From Naganishia liquefaciens (Eukaryota; Basidiomycota; Tremellomycetes; Filobasidiales; Filobasidiaceae): a DNA stretch of 64,000 nucleotides. The stretch spans positions 718,528 to 782,527 of the forward strand of contig BLZA01000013.1 of NCBI GenBank assembly GCA_013423385.1, given 5' to 3'. The notes below the pieces were generated by a model. The model made no database searches. It was not told where the DNA came from and was given only the letters and a program-made list of their open reading frames with translations. Both the position numbers and the translations under genes were made by a program. Positions 48,415 through 60,633 of the stretch are shown here, piece by piece (the stretch's first letter is position 1; every line of letters begins with the position of its first letter).

Positions 48415-49392
48415 CAGATGACCACTGATTCAGCTTCAATCACTCACAAAAACTCCAGCTTAAATCCCACACTACCATGTTGATCTGTATATCTATCACG
48501 TATCACCGACTTGACTTTAATGATCATCAGCTTCATGACGAATCACTTGTCGCGCGTTCAAGCATGAGGTTTCAGATTGGAGTCCGCGACAACCATTCGC
48601 AGGACAGCAGGACGAAGACCCACATAAGCTGCCACATGATAGCCCGCCATAGGCTAGCTGGAGCTTTTCATGTATCCGAGTCAGTCTGGTGTCTATGCGG
48701 ACGTGTTACAAAGCTCCCGGATGAGGGGGCGAACGCGCGCGCTTGCAGGCCGGATCAGTAAGGCTGTCATTGTCCGCGACCAGCTATCACCCCTCAAAGG
48801 TCCTTCGTCCGGTGCTGCAGGGTTCACCGGTACTGAACTCAGCAAGGCAAAATCGAGCCTCGCACAGTCATGGTCGAATTAGACTATTCCCTACAGTCGG
48901 CTAAATCTCCGTGCTCGAATAACCAGCAAGCTATTGTATTTTATCTGCTTTACTTTCGCGTAGCCAGGCGCACATATCATCTGACCAATTGTACATATGG
49001 TCTCAGTCGAAATCAATGCCCTTTCATCCGAGCAGCCAGGGACCGGCGGATGCGGGACCCAACCACAGACATCGATAGCATGATGCCATTCAGCCGGCAA
49101 TGTTGAATATTATCGTGCACGCTGAAGGCCGGACCGCGCCAGCGAGCGATGGCAGAAGACGGTTCGGGTGTAATCCGGTCATGTGATGGCTTGGTGAAGG
49201 GAGCATGTAGTGGCAGCCATCGAGATGATGAGATGTGATACAATGTCGGTGATATAGGCTGAGCGATTCGTCATAATGCCACAAAGCGAAACATCTGGGG
49301 ACGTTGAAAGCGTCAGAGACGGAAGCGCCACAATGAGGACGAGTTGCATTTTTACATACCACGTATTGTCATGAGCCCAAAAGACCCGCGCT
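48415..49392. other. Intergenic, no supported gene
   Basis: Nearly 1 kb with only short overlapping frames. No repeats or RNA gene recognised. Confidence 0.4.
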
Positions 49393-50260
49393 TCACAGTC
49401 TCCAGTCAAAGAACCGCACGGCCACCGTCAGCCCGACGCAAAGCATCGCCGCAAGACCTAGAGCTTTCCAAGAGACCGCTACGTCCGGCGAGATTGACCG
49501 TATCAGCCGAACGAACCCCGGGCTGAAGAGAGGAAAACGTACCTCGAAACCGACGTCCTCTACCCTGCGCCTCGAGATCCCACGCGCGCTCCTCGTCCCC
49601 GACAGCCTCGATCCTGATCAGCCGCAAATCAAACTCGCCTTCTTGTCGTCCAAACGCGCTCCGGCACATGACACTCATCTCGGCGATCCCACCGCGTGTT
49701 TTACCATTCTCGGTAGTACTTCCCGGGTCGAGCGGGATGTATTTCGGGTCCGTCGCCGGCAGAGGGCGGCCGCGGTAGGTTGCCTCGAATGCATGCCAGG
49801 GGATGACGAGTCGGGTGGGCGCAGTAAGGCTGCCGGACAAGGGAAAGGTGTGTTCGTACGAGATGGTGGATTCGCGGCGTCCGTCCGGGCGGAGGGAGGG
49901 AGTGGAGGTCTTGAGCGTAAGAGTATACTCATAGGGCTCGACAGGTCTTGGCTTTTCGGTCGATGCCGGGTGGTGCGGTGCTGGTTGTTTGGCAGAGGGC
50001 GCCGAGAAGGTGATCGCGAGCCCCGCGTACTCGTCCTTTGGTAATCTTAACCTGTGCTCGAACGCATGACATTGACTCGCAAAGCCGGCGCCACCGAGCG
50101 TTTGCGTGTCGAGCGTGCCCCAGAAACGGACCGCGCCGGCGGACGACGAATCGGCAAGCGGGTCGAGGTGCGAGACGGAGGAGCCGCCGCGGATACGGTC
50201 GTCTACGGCGCGCCAGGATTTGTGAGGGTGGAAGGGCGGGAAGAGGATTTGTGTTGGCAT
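49393..50260 (-). CDS. CIA30-domain protein with C-terminal membrane segment
   Basis: Starting MPTQILFPPFHPHKSWRAVD at 50260, it contains the CIA30 (complex I intermediate-associated protein 30) beta-sandwich: WRAVDDRIRGGSSVSHL, GAVRFWGTLDTQTLGGAGFA, YEYTLTLKT, RLVIPWHAFEATYRG, and IAEMSVMCRSAF with FDLRLIRIEAV near the end. CIA30 proteins help assemble respiratory complex I, although fungal homologues also occur elsewhere. An intron from GTACGT near 49542 to the AG before 49477 changes the C-terminus to AVSWKALGLAAMLCVGLTVA and VRFFDWRL, a single membrane helix, ending TGA 49393-49395. Without that intron the frame ends near 49406 with a polar tail. The spliced form looks better. Confidence 0.75.
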
Positions 50261-51228
50261 GGTGGGTTGTGGGGTGTCTTGGGGAGCGGGGAGACGAGAT
50301 GGGGGACGGCGTCGTACATTCGTGTCTGATGCACGAAATTGGCTGCGGCGATGACGAATGCAGTTCGATCGTCGCCGGGAATCCCCAGCGTTGAGCGTTT
50401 GACACCACGGCAGCGGGTAGTCAAGGTCCAATGCCAACAAGACAACGATGGATTTCAAGGGCGACGCAGCAGCGCCAGCAACAATAGCAGAAGGCTCGTT
50501 CGATTGATTGCGTTGTAGAGATTGTACAGGTGACAATGCATTGGCAACTCAACACCACGGATCTGACACCACAAAGCCAATCCCGTCGTCACTCCTCGAG
50601 CCATCCGCTTCTCCATACACCGCATGTACCGTCGATCTAATTTCGCGAATCCCACGGAAAGACGGCACTGAGCGTGCCGCCAGAAACCAACGAACTCAAG
50701 ACCCGATATGATCCCCTCCCAAGAGGGAGAAGGATCGATCCCTCTGCCAGGGCGTTGACCTCTGCTTCTGCTCCTCGAGGAAACAGCGTGCGAGGCGAGA
50801 GACGGCGAGCATAGGGGGTGCAGCCAGAGATGGCTGATGCGTCGCGTCGTCGTCGAGCCGGTGGACGAGGAACATTATCATGCGAGCGGTAGACACATCC
50901 AAGGGCGGGGGTATATAAGGGCGACGCGACGGACGCGTCTCTGGGGGCCCTCAGCAAAAAGAACAAAAAGAAATGCTTTTCCCCTAGTTTGATCGATTTG
51001 CGCTTTTGTCATACACGCGCCTCCTCCAAGCGCGCAGGTTGGCTGTTCGCTCCCCCGCGGCGGCTGCTCGCTCCGTCGTCACCGTCCCCCTCGCCGACGA
51101 CACCACCACCATCAACAACGTCCTCACCACCGCCCGCCTCCACCTCGTCCCTGCTGCCCCGCGCACACGTCAAAACTCCTCAAGGAAGCCACACGTAGTC
51201 CCACCCTCCGACCTTCAAGCATATCAAA
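50261..51228. promoter_or_regulatory. Divergent promoter of CIA30-like gene and RPL5
   Basis: 968 bases. A TATATAAGG box at about 50912-50920 lies 310 bases before the RPL5 start codon; pyrimidine-rich stretches follow, as in ribosomal protein gene leaders. Overlapping frames at 50455-50966 are not convincing. A 5' leader intron in RPL5 is possible but was not resolved. Confidence 0.45.
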
Positions 51229-52223
51229 ATGCCTTTCGTCAAGGTCCAGAAGAACTCTGCCTACTTCTCTAGGTTCCAGGTCAAGCCTAGGCGAAGGAGA
51301 GAAGGCAAGACCGACTGTGAGTCGCGGCTGGGATAGAGAGAGAGAGAGAGCGTTGGGAGAGCTGGCAGGGCGCTGACACGAAGCCTTTCCGCCTCGCAGA
51401 CTACGCCCGAAAGAGGCTCGTCGCCCAGGCCAAGAACAAGTACAACTCGCCCAAGTACAGGCTCGTCGTCCGATTCACCAACAAGCAGATCATCGTCCAG
51501 ATCGTCTACGCCAAGTTGCAGGGTGACTTTGTCTTTGTTCACGCCTCGTCCAAGGAGCTCCCCCGATACGGTATCAAGCATGGATTGACCAACTGGACCG
51601 CCGCCTACGCGACCGGTCTCTTGGCCGCCCGACGAGCCTTGACCAAGCTCGGTTTGGCCGACAAGTACGAGGGTGTCTCTGAGCCCGATGGAACCATGTC
51701 CTTGACCGAGGCTCTCGGTGAGGGCGAGCCCCGACCTTTCAAGGCCTTCCTCGATGTCGGTCTCAAGCGAACCACCACCGGTAACCGAATCTTTGGTGCC
51801 GTCAAGGGTGCCTCGGACGGTGGTATCTACATCCCCCACAACGAGAAGCGATTCCCCGGTTACGATGTCGAGTCCAAGGAGCTCGACGCCGAGGTCTTGG
51901 AAAAGTACATCCACGGTGGCCACGTTGCCGAGTACATGGAGTCGCTCGAGGAGGAAGACGAGGAGCGATTCAAGAAGCAGTTCGCTACCTACCTCGAGGA
52001 CGGTGTCGGATCCGACGACATTGAGGAGATCTACACCAACGCCTACGCTGCCATCCGAGAGGACCCGGAATTCAAGCCGACCGAAAAGGACGTCGGCAAG
52101 TGGAAGTCCGAGTCGGCCAAGCAGAGGCCCGGAAAGCTCACCCACGCCCAGCGGGCCGAGCGTGTCCAGGAGAAGATTGCCGCCTACAAGGCCGGTCGTC
52201 TCGATGCCGAGGACAGCGAGTAA
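51229..52223 (+). CDS. rpl5: 60S ribosomal protein uL18 (RPL5)
   Basis: Two exons (51229-51316 and 51400-52223), 303 residues, the usual length. [19 protein letters not shown] is the family's N-terminus; then [79 protein letters not shown] and [15 protein letters not shown], with a basic C-terminus. uL18 binds 5S rRNA and, with uL5, forms the 5S RNP that joins the large subunit. The intron starts with GTGAGT and contains a GAGAGA run. Codon use is strongly biased (Arg mostly CGA, Leu CTC/TTG), as expected for a highly expressed gene. A long antisense frame over this gene is a shadow of that bias. Confidence 0.97.
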
Positions 52224-52907
52224 GCGGTTCGGTCGGATCGGCGTGCGTCTTGCGCTGCTTGGCAAGGGATCTGCGTCGTGTCGGGCGAATGCTTGTTCGG
52301 GGGTGGATGGTCGGTGGAGTCTTGTAATCTGTAGCGCCAGATGTCATTCGACTGTTCATCCATTGTCGGCGCCGTCAAGCCGTGATTTGCGCCGGATTGC
52401 CGGTCGTTGCGCGATTGGCGATTCTGACGGTGTTCCCGTTGTTAGTATTGCTATTCAGGCCGAGTCACTCGTACACAGAAACGTGTGCAATTAGAATGCA
52501 GCAACTCGCCAGACATTGCTATACTGTCAAGAGCTTGTTATTGGGCAGGGCCAATGCATCAAGTGTCATCGGTCTCGAGCACGGCAAGTGACGGTCAACT
52601 AAGCCCAGTACGAGTGCCGCAGGCGTCGACGACGACGATGTTCTGCAAATCTACAGTCCGCTTTCTATGGCGGTTCGCAGTGGCGGACTCGCAAACCCTG
52701 CAGAGCAGCGCAGTATTACCCTGCATCGTTCTCGGTAGCAGAAACACGCAAATGCTAATCACAACGGAACGTCCAATTCGGCAAGATGGATGACATTGGA
52801 TTTACAGGCACAGCCGTACAACGAAAGTACCTTGTCAACCCTACCCCAAACCACACGCCTAGCTAAAGAAACCGAATCACATCCAAACCTATACGTCAAC
52901 GAGACGT
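52224..52907. other. Intergenic between convergent ribosomal protein genes
   Basis: 684 bases between the stop codons of RPL5 and RPS20. Only short frames; no terminators or RNA genes recognised. Confidence 0.45.
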
Positions 52908-53468
52908 TTAGGCAGCGAGGGTGACTTCGACCTCCACTCCGGGCTCCAAGGAGATCGAGGTCTGCAAAGGCGGGAAAGGGGCAGTAAGCAGAGTGCAAAA
53001 AAAGGCAAGGCGCAGGTCGGGACTCACGATCTGCTTGACGACTTCGGAGGACGAGTGCAAGTCAATCAATCGCTTGTGGATTCGCATCTCGTATCGGTCC
53101 CAGGTCTTGGAACCTTCACCACAAGGGCTGCGAGCGTGGGGGAGTGGGTAAGTCAAGGCGCCCGTGGAAAGGGACGAGAACAAGGCAAGTACGTACGACT
53201 TTCGGGTGGTGATCTTCAAGACCTTGGTGGGCATTCGGACGGGGCCCTTGACACGGATGTCTCGGTCCTTGGCTCGGGTGATCAAGTCACCGCAGACTGC
53301 ATCGGAATAGGTAAACCGTCAGCTCTCCTGAGCTTCAATGATCAAGAGCCCTAGGTGATACTGACACTTCTCCAAGTTGGCGACGTTCCTCGAGGTCAAG
53401 GTGATTCGGATCTTGTGGAGCTGGGCGGTAGCGCCAGACTTTTCAAAGTCGTCCTTGGTGGTGGCCAT
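52908..53468 (-). CDS. rps20: 40S ribosomal protein uS10 (RPS20)
   Basis: Starts [20 protein letters not shown], then [67 protein letters not shown] and [13 protein letters not shown], ending [16 protein letters not shown] at TAA 52908-52910. This is the full uS10 fold at about 120 residues; it sits in the head of the small subunit near the mRNA entry side. Three introns interrupt the coding region. A further 55-base GT-AG intron (53526-53580) lies in the 5' leader. Confidence 0.95.
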
Positions 53469-53525
53469 GATTGCAGAGACTAGCGACTTGTAAAGTGGTT
53501 GAAAGAGGGGGCTTTACAGCGGTGA

Positions 53526-53580
53526 CTGTGGGGACAAGAGGTGAGATGCGTGTTGATGATCACGGACGTGTGGGACGTAC
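53526..53580 (-). other. Probable intron in the 5' leader of RPS20
   Basis: On the minus strand the sequence reads CAG|GTACGT ... CCCCACAG|TCACC, with good donor, pyrimidine-rich acceptor and typical length, 58 bases upstream of the start codon. Confidence 0.6.
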
Positions 53581-54621
53581 CTGTTTGCAACACTTGGTGG
53601 GGAGCAAAGGGAACGGCCGAGTGCAGCGCACGAGACGAGGTCGACAGACTTGAAGCCGCCAGGCAGACGGCCACGCGCGCTCAGCGAAAAACCGCCAAGC
53701 GCGCGCGCTTTTGCGAGCGCAAGCAGTTTCGCATCGCGAGTCGGAAGCTCGGCCGCCGGATTCTCGCCACCGTAATGGGGTATAGGCTGGACGGGCTGGA
53801 CGGACATTGCTGCCCTTGGGCTGTACGGATGGGTCGACTGCCTGTGGCTGGCCTGAATTCTGTATGCAGTAGATCCGGCAAGATGACCAGGCCCACGATC
53901 ACTGGTTGTAACGCGAACGCGTGATGGGTTACTTGGCGGGATATGCCCGGCCTTGCCATCCGGCATCCGCCATCCGCCAGTATCGATGGCCTCGGGAATC
54001 AGCGTAGACAAACGGAGCGATCATGCATGTCATTCGTTTCGCTGCTTTGCCTTGGCTCTTGATCATCTTTCGAGAATGCACGGCATGGATCACCCTGTCA
54101 CTTGCCGATCGAGAATGATTTTCATGATTGAGGCTCACTGTCGACTCGGCTTCACGGCAAGTCGGGGCACCGAAGCCCGTACATGGGGCTGGTGCATCCA
54201 CTTTCGGCAGGGCTGAGCGTCAAGTGTAGAGGCGGCGATCGTGGTTGTGAAGGACTGCTGAAAGGATTGTCGCAATTCGCGCTTCCCCAGTCACACGTTC
54301 TGACTGTGGCCGTGGGGTGTTCAAGATATGTACGATCTCCTAGCTGGCATGCCGAACCCAAGCGCCGTCTGGACACTGGTGATCCTGCACCACGGGTCCT
54401 TGCGATGTTGGCAACTCGACATACCTTCTACAACGTCCAATGGGCCGTTCCCCAATGCTGCCCCACAGTGGCAACAAGCTTCGAAAAGAAAAAGGGTCTT
54501 TTTGATTATCAACTGATACAACGCCCCTGCGCGCCGCGCGTACGTCGCAGTATATACACGTTCCGCACATCCATGCTTGCGAAAGTAGAATCAAGACGCT
54601 CCGTCCTGTCCGTCCCGGCGT
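53581..54621. other. Intergenic, no supported gene
   Basis: Just over 1 kb between the RPS20 leader and the 3' end of SUMO. Open frames on both strands lack motifs and splice support. Confidence 0.4.
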
Positions 54622-55494
54622 TTATTGAGCACCTCCGACCTCTATCAAGCGCAAACACGTTAGCTTCCGAGCATGTCAAAGGGAGCGGTGTGCCCAGACG
54701 TACGTTCGAGCTGAACCTCGATGGCGTCACCTGAGATTATCCGGATATCAGCGTAGCCGTAAGCGAGTGGCCGGGGTCACTCACCGTCCTCGAGTTCGAG
54801 CGACTCGGGCGTATCGTCGTCCAGAACCTTGCGTCCCTCGTAGAAAAATCTGTCTCATGCTCGGGTCAGTGCCTTGTTGGTTGGGAGGCGCAGCGCGAAA
54901 ACGCACCGAATAGCGTTCATCTGCTTGCCGACCCGCTCGGCGTAGGCGGTCTTGAGCTTGTTGAGCTTGGTGGTGCGCTTGATCTTGAAAAAGACTTCGT
55001 TGCCGTCTGTATGGGAGATGAAGGCAGGGAGAGTGAGTGAGGGGGAGGGCATTGGGGGAAGAGCAGTGGACGTACCGGTCGATGTAACCTGTGATCGGGG
55101 GGGATGTGCAGATAGCGCGTCTATATCAGCGCTTGATGTCTTGTGTATGCGGTATGGTGGCGTGGGTCGTGGCACTGGGATGGCGTGTGACTCGTTGATC
55201 GCGCGGGATATCGCTTGCGGTCTCTCCTATCGCCACATGCTCGATATCTCTCGTCCCCTCGATCGCCTGCATCCAGAAAACACGCCCCATCTTGCCCGCC
55301 GTCCGTTTGCCAATGCCACACAGCAGCGCCACCTCTTGAACCGATTCTCACCTTGATGTTCATAGAAGCTGAAACAGCACGACACCCGGAAATCAGCATT
55401 ATGCATTCCCGCGGCGCCATACCGCCGCCGACGTACTGTTTTCGGGCTTGACCTCTGGCTGGGCCGCCGGGGAACCTTGCTCATTGTCAGACAT
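54622..55494 (-). CDS. smt3: SUMO (ubiquitin-like modifier, Smt3)
   Basis: Spliced from at least six exons into 99 residues. The first exon gives MSDNEQGSPAAQPEVKPEN, a flexible tail; a 17 nt exon (55352-55368) gives TSMNIK, a 13 nt exon (55076-55088) gives VTST, and the next gives DGNEVFFKIKRTTKLNKLKT and AYAERVGKQMNAIR. Then FFYEGRKVLDDDTPESLELE, DGDAIEVQLE, and a last exon giving QVGGAQ at TAA 54622-54624. The processing site is the di-glycine; the two following residues (AQ) would be removed by a Ulp-type protease. If the last intron is missed, the frame reads past the di-glycine site into unrelated residues, so that intron is needed. One intron of about 255 bases separates the two micro-exons. 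Confidence 0.92.
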
Positions 55495-55770
55495 TTTCGG
55501 GCGGTGTGGCGGGAATACGTTCTGTGGGAGGAGAAGGGGGGACTGTGGCGACGAAGACGACGATGATGCAGAGTTGGACTCCGAGACCCGCTGTTGACGC
55601 CATCGGAGGAGGGAATTGGGCGCGAGCTGAATGGCGTGGCATTCATTTAGCGCGCGCACAGGGAGGGAAGGAGAGCGATTTCTGACGAATTCAATGCAAC
55701 GTGCCTTCTACGACGACCCGGTCACCCCACGGCCATCCTCCTCACCACGCCCGCCACCACCGCCGCCACC

Positions 55771-57349
55771 ATGAAGCTGTCCGACAAGCAGCTCCAGGGC
55801 CTCAAGCTCTACAAGTACTCGGGCGTCGACAAGTCCATTCTCTCAAAGACCGTCCTCACCCCGTACTGGAACAACCTCGTCAAGCTGTTTCCGAAATACA
55901 TTGCGCCGAATACCATCACTCTCATGGGTCTCACCATGATCTTCATCAACGTTGCCACGCTCCTGTGGCATGACCCGCAGTACGAGGGATATGCGCTGCC
56001 GAGCTGGGTGTACTGGTCCTTCTCGATCGGCCTCTTCATCTACCAATCCATGGACGCAATCGACGGCAAACAGGCACGGCGGACGGGCATGGCAGGTCCG
56101 TTGGGAGAAATGTTTGATCATGGATGCGACGCCATCAATGTCACGCTCGAGGTCATTCTCGCGCAGGCGGCGTTCGGGTACTCGAGGTCGTGGTGGACGA
56201 TTGCATCTCAGGCGGCGGCCATCTCCAACTTTTACCTGTCGACATGGGAGGAATACCATACCGGCACGCTCTACCTCTCGGCCTTTTCGGGACCCGTCGA
56301 GGGCATCTTGATGATTTGCATCATGTACGCCATCACGGCGCTCAAGGGTCCGGCCATCTGGGCAACACCCATCATCCGGGCGATTCCGTACGCTTGCAAC
56401 ATGGTCGACGCGCGCATGGCCCGGTTCGGGGTCAAGCCCAAGATGATAGACCTCACCGCGGCGGGCAAGGGCGTGGTCCCTGTGCTTTCGTTTGGTCAAC
56501 TCGGAGGTCAGGCGTACACGGCGCTGTCCAAGGTCGGATGGCTCAGGGACTTGTCGGTGCGCGAGGCATTCATGTGGTTTGGCGCCGTCGGATTGCTGGG
56601 GAACATTGCCAATTCGTACGTACTATTCGGGATCGTTCTCTTCGTCTGCTGACATTCGCCGCAGCTACGCAAACGTCATTGCCGCCAAACGAAAGCAGGG
56701 CTTGCCCCTCTTGCCGCCCTTGCTTGGCCTCGTTCCCTTTCTCGTACACGTTGCCCTCCAGGTCGCATGGCTCGCCGGCTCCATCGAGATTGTCGACTCG
56801 ACGCGAATGCTTCCTTTCATCTTGTACTGGGGCGCTTGGTATGTTCAGCGACTTTGACAAAACCGTCTGTCTGCTGACGTGCCGGAAAGCTTTTCGTACC
56901 AGGTCAGCAAGCTGATTCTCGCGCACGTCACCAAGAGCCCATTCCCGTACTGGAACGGTATGATGCTCTGGACGGCTATCGGCGCGATCGATGCCAATGC
57001 GCCGCTTCTCTTCGGACGGTGAGTTCGGGATAGCGTCGTAACAGGTGTCAAGCTGACGAGCATCGTTCGCGCAGAGCTCCGTTCATCCAAAACACGGAAC
57101 AACATGCCACGTACTTTATCGTCTTTTCAATGGCTGTCGCCGTTTTGAACTACCTTCGATATGCCAAGAGCGTCATCTGGCAAATGTAAGGGCAAAGTCG
57201 AAACCTCTCCGCTCGCGGTTACTGATCGGGATCCTTCTTGCAGTACCGACTTTACCGGACTCGCCTGTTTCACTGTTCGCCACAAGGATGCCCAGGGCGG
57301 ATGGGTTGACAACACACAAGCGACCGAGGACAAGAAGAAGAACCAATAG
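55771..57349 (+). CDS. CDP-alcohol phosphotransferase (choline/ethanolaminephosphotransferase)
   Basis: Integral ER/Golgi enzyme that makes phosphatidylcholine or phosphatidylethanolamine from diacylglycerol in the Kennedy pathway. The signature D-x2-DG-x2-AR-x8-G-x3-D-x3-D is complete in DAIDGKQARRTGMAGPLGEM followed by FDHGCDA (near residue 100). The N-terminus LKLYKYSGVDKSILSKTVLT and WNNLVKLFPKYIAPNTIT is typical of CPT1/EPT1. Seven to ten hydrophobic helices follow, with later exons QVSKLILAHVTKSPFPYWNG and VLNYLRYAKSVIWQ. Four introns near 56619-56663, 56838-56889, 57020-57073 and 57188-57241. The ATG at 55771 has the context CCGCCACCATGA. Choline versus ethanolamine preference cannot be decided here. 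Confidence 0.92.
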
Positions 57350-57961
57350 ACCGAGGACGGACGGGGATGGTGGGATGCATACGTCGGGGGTATTGAAACA
57401 CGGGTATGCCTGCGACGTTTCGCATAGCGGCTCACGTATAGAATTCATAGAGGAAGTATAAGAGATATTGTAGATCAAATGAAAGGACAACATGCGATAC
57501 CGGCCCGAGGACGAACGAAGCCACACACTCCCTGAGGCGGCCGCTACGACCCGCTTTGGCCTGTTGGCTGTCGGCATTATTAGATGCAGCTCATTCGCTG
57601 TCGATTATAGACGATGCGGCCCAGCGCCGTTGTTCTTTCACGATACAGCCCATCGGCCGGTTCACACATAATTGTGTTTATGCCATCGTTATCTACAGAA
57701 GGTAGCTAGTCCTTCTTCTACAGCTCTCAAGCTGTGTCTCTCGGTTCTACATTAGGCTGCCATCTGAATAGAAGTCTCTCATACAGCTTACCCGCGCCCA
57801 CTCTACAGAAAAGCAAATGTCGTGTGCGTGCTTGCGAGATATTGTACAGTCGTCGGCCGCGTCAATTCAAGCACTTCTCTTCCGCTTGTAGGCCGTTTGC
57901 TTCTCTTCGCCGATATCTCTATTCGCTTGCTGGCTGTCTTCTCTCGGGGTTGATTCGGCGC
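57350..57961. other. Intergenic between convergent genes
   Basis: 612 bases, no gene supported. Plus-strand frame at 57734-57988 has no motif. Confidence 0.4.
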
Positions 57962-59514
57962 TTATTCTTCACCGTCTCGTGTCGATAATTCCGTCAACGA
58001 GCTACTGCGACTCCGCGAGGGCCCGCTCACTCTTGAGACCGGAGTGTGAGTGTGGTCATAGAAGGGTTCTCTTCTTTCCGGATCAGCTAGAGCCGGTTCT
58101 CGTGAGCCCCGACCATTGAAGGTCCCCGCTGGATACCAGATGGGACTTGGGGATCTGGCAAGGGTTTCGTCCACCTCTTGCATTTCGGATCGATCTCGCC
58201 CACTGGAACCGGTTTCTGAACGAGATTCCACGGCACCAACCGGGTGACTGCTTTTCTGTGCTGCCGAATGGCGTACATCCTCACTTCGAGACGAACCTTC
58301 GGTAGCCTTCGAGTTTCCGGTCGCCTCTGAGCCTTCTTCCGTGGCCTCTGAGCCTTCTTTCGTAGCCTCTGAGCCTTCTTCGGTTGCCTCTGTGCCTTCA
58401 GTCGCCTCGCAGTTTATCGAGCTCGGTTGCGTCTTCGTTGACATCGAGACGCCGCCCGTTCGATGTTCCATGTGGAAGGTAGATGCCATTGTGATATCTC
58501 GAACCCCGGCGCAAGCTTTTGAAGTGTCAGCATGTGATGTAGTGGGCTGGACATTTTCTTCATTGGGCAATGGTAATCTTATGGATGGAGGCGCTAGGGA
58601 TGTAGCTGCCGCCTGTGTGATGATAGATTCTTTATCCATCGTTGAGGCTTGACTCCCGCCGCAAGCCGGTGCAGCCGCGACCGCACCTGTCGAAACCGAA
58701 CGATCGGCGCCGAAAGGCAAAACCGCTGGCGCCGGATAGCCTAGTAGAGCCGTCAGCGAACGCAGTCGCATCGATCTCGACTCTGTCTCGCTTCTACTCA
58801 CCTGATACTACCGGCTGCCCCGGATACATGCCGAAGAAGGGTGTAGAAGCCGCTGGATTCATGCTTCCCAAGGTCGAGTCTGTCAGACGAAGTGCACCAT
58901 TAGTGAAAGACCTGGTCGCTCCTTTCTCTGCAAAGACTTACTCATTCCCGCAAAGACACCGCTAGGACCCACTGGCCATATCATTGGACCGATCGGCAGA
59001 CCATACGGGCCTTGTGGTAGCCCATACCCAGGCTGTGCAAAAAACACCGGCCCCGCGTATGGCCAACCCTGCGATGTTGAACTGTACGTCGTTTGCCATT
59101 GCGCCGGATTGGCGTACCCCGATTGTACGGGAGCAGTGTACTGGCTTGGCCGTAGTGCGAAGGCTCCGGGGTGGTGAAGTGGTGGCTCAGACGTCTGTGT
59201 GGACATCTGATCGACCTGAAACTTCCCTGCGGCTGTCCTCAGTCCAACGGCCCTGGTCAATTGATGTTCGTCATGGCATGAGCTGGAAGCTTACTCGTCG
59301 ACAGATGTACTTGGCGTCCTGATGAACGCTCAATGCTCATGCCCTTGCGAATCGCTACTCGTGATGACAGTCATTCAACTGATTTTCCTTTCGGTAGGTT
59401 CTGTACTTACCCCGAGGATGGTCTGGCCTCAAGGGTTTTCTCACCCTTTTCTTCTTGCCAGGCCTTGTGCTCACTGATAGGAGGCGTCATTTCCTGGCCC
59501 GTATTGCGTTGCAT
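57962..59514 (-). CDS. Low-complexity protein with acidic repeats, unknown function
   Basis: Exons joined in frame give MQRNTGQEMTPPISEHKAWQ, then GTPSTSVDEAVGLRTAAGKF, QVDQMSTQTSEPPLHHPGAF, and a Pro/Gly/Tyr-rich stretch (GWPYAGPVFFAQPGYGLPQG, PYGLPIGPMIWPVGPSGVFA). Next, NPAASTPFFGMYPGQPVVSG and YPAPAVLPFGADRS, then a Ser/Glu/Thr-rich tail with about six imperfect eight-residue repeats of the EATEEGSE type (about 58285-58405). The end RSSSLTELSTRDGEE precedes TAA at 57962-57964. The composition suggests a disordered nuclear or RNA-associated protein, which is a guess. The start at 59514 is the best-fitting ATG but an upstream exon is possible. Confidence 0.6.
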
Positions 59515-60633
59515 GACATCGCACCTTCTCGATCAGCCAGGTCGAGTTTTTTTTCCACAACCAAAGTCGGGCCTCGCATTGGCACTGCCATCGTTTTCAT
59601 TCGTGCTACATTGGATTCGACCGTTGACAGTTCATCAGCTCTAACACACAGTCTCGTCCAGAACGTCCCGACTCTCCCAGCTCCCTGCATGCTCGATACC
59701 ACGCCAATTTGCAGCGTTCGACTTACTGCAGTTCACATTTGTCTGCGGCATTCCAAGTCCTGACAATCCCCACGAGCTGCTTGGGCCTAAGAGCCTGTAT
59801 CAGCAAGACGTGGGTCAGCAGCCTTCGCTCAACACAAGAGACCCACCGACAGATCGCGGTCCACTAATACTCGCTGATCGACTTTGCTTCCGTCACGCGT
59901 GTCTCCGGTGAAATAGGGGGGTTCACATACCACTGGGCGTCAAACCTTAGTAGAATCGGGCGCGGCTACGCGTGTTTTTACAGCATGTAGCGCTTTTGTC
60001 GGCAAAATCAGCGATGGTCCGATCTCATTTGAGTAGCGCACATGCTGCGCATCTTGTACGTCATGTAGATAGATTCGTAGGGCGGTGTGTTACATTATGC
60101 GTGGCTTTGGAAACACAAGGTGTACCGCTCAATTCTCCGCCGCGTCAGAGTCGGTCTACGTGCTTCGTACACCGTGTCGCATCGCGTCTACAGATCAATT
60201 TACCTGCTGTCAGCCTCGTTGTACTTGGGTTCTATCTCACGGAGGCTGATGCGTAGCGCTCAACGTTCTAGAACTGCCACCGGGCTGCCCTGTACCAGTC
60301 GCGGCCTGGCAGGTCACCCATGACGTCTTTCTTTTTGTCGTCATGTAACCAGCATAGCCAGCATCCCCATATATACATTCACGCAATCCCCACAGGCCAC
60401 ACTTGCCTTACGACATGGTCTTCCTTATGGAAAATCTCCCTTGCTTGCCCATTCGCATCCAGCTCTCGACCCCTGGTTCCGTCATTGGTTGCCTACCATC
60501 CTTTCAAGTACTCAGGTTCTGTTCGATCCCATGGTCAGTCAACTGCACGTTTCTTGTGGCGTCGAACACAAGCTTACACTAGTGGACTTCGTAAATCTGA
60601 ACCGGGATCCATAGCCTTCCAAAGGCCCTTCCC
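59515..60633. other. Subtelomeric stretch, promoter of the telomere-proximal gene
   Basis: Over 1 kb without a firm gene. The first exon(s) of the next gene are probably at about 60415-60630 (ATG at 60415 followed by FLMENLPCLPI) but splice joins could not be settled. A TATATACA element lies near 60369. Confidence 0.4.

Noticed and set aside
51261-52265. 334-codon open frame antisense to RPL5
   Set aside because: It arises from the biased codons of RPL5 on the other strand; no introns, no recognisable protein.
53514-54734. Frames of up to 183 codons between RPS20 and SUMO
   Set aside because: No known motifs; the longest runs across the real last exon of SUMO on the opposite strand.
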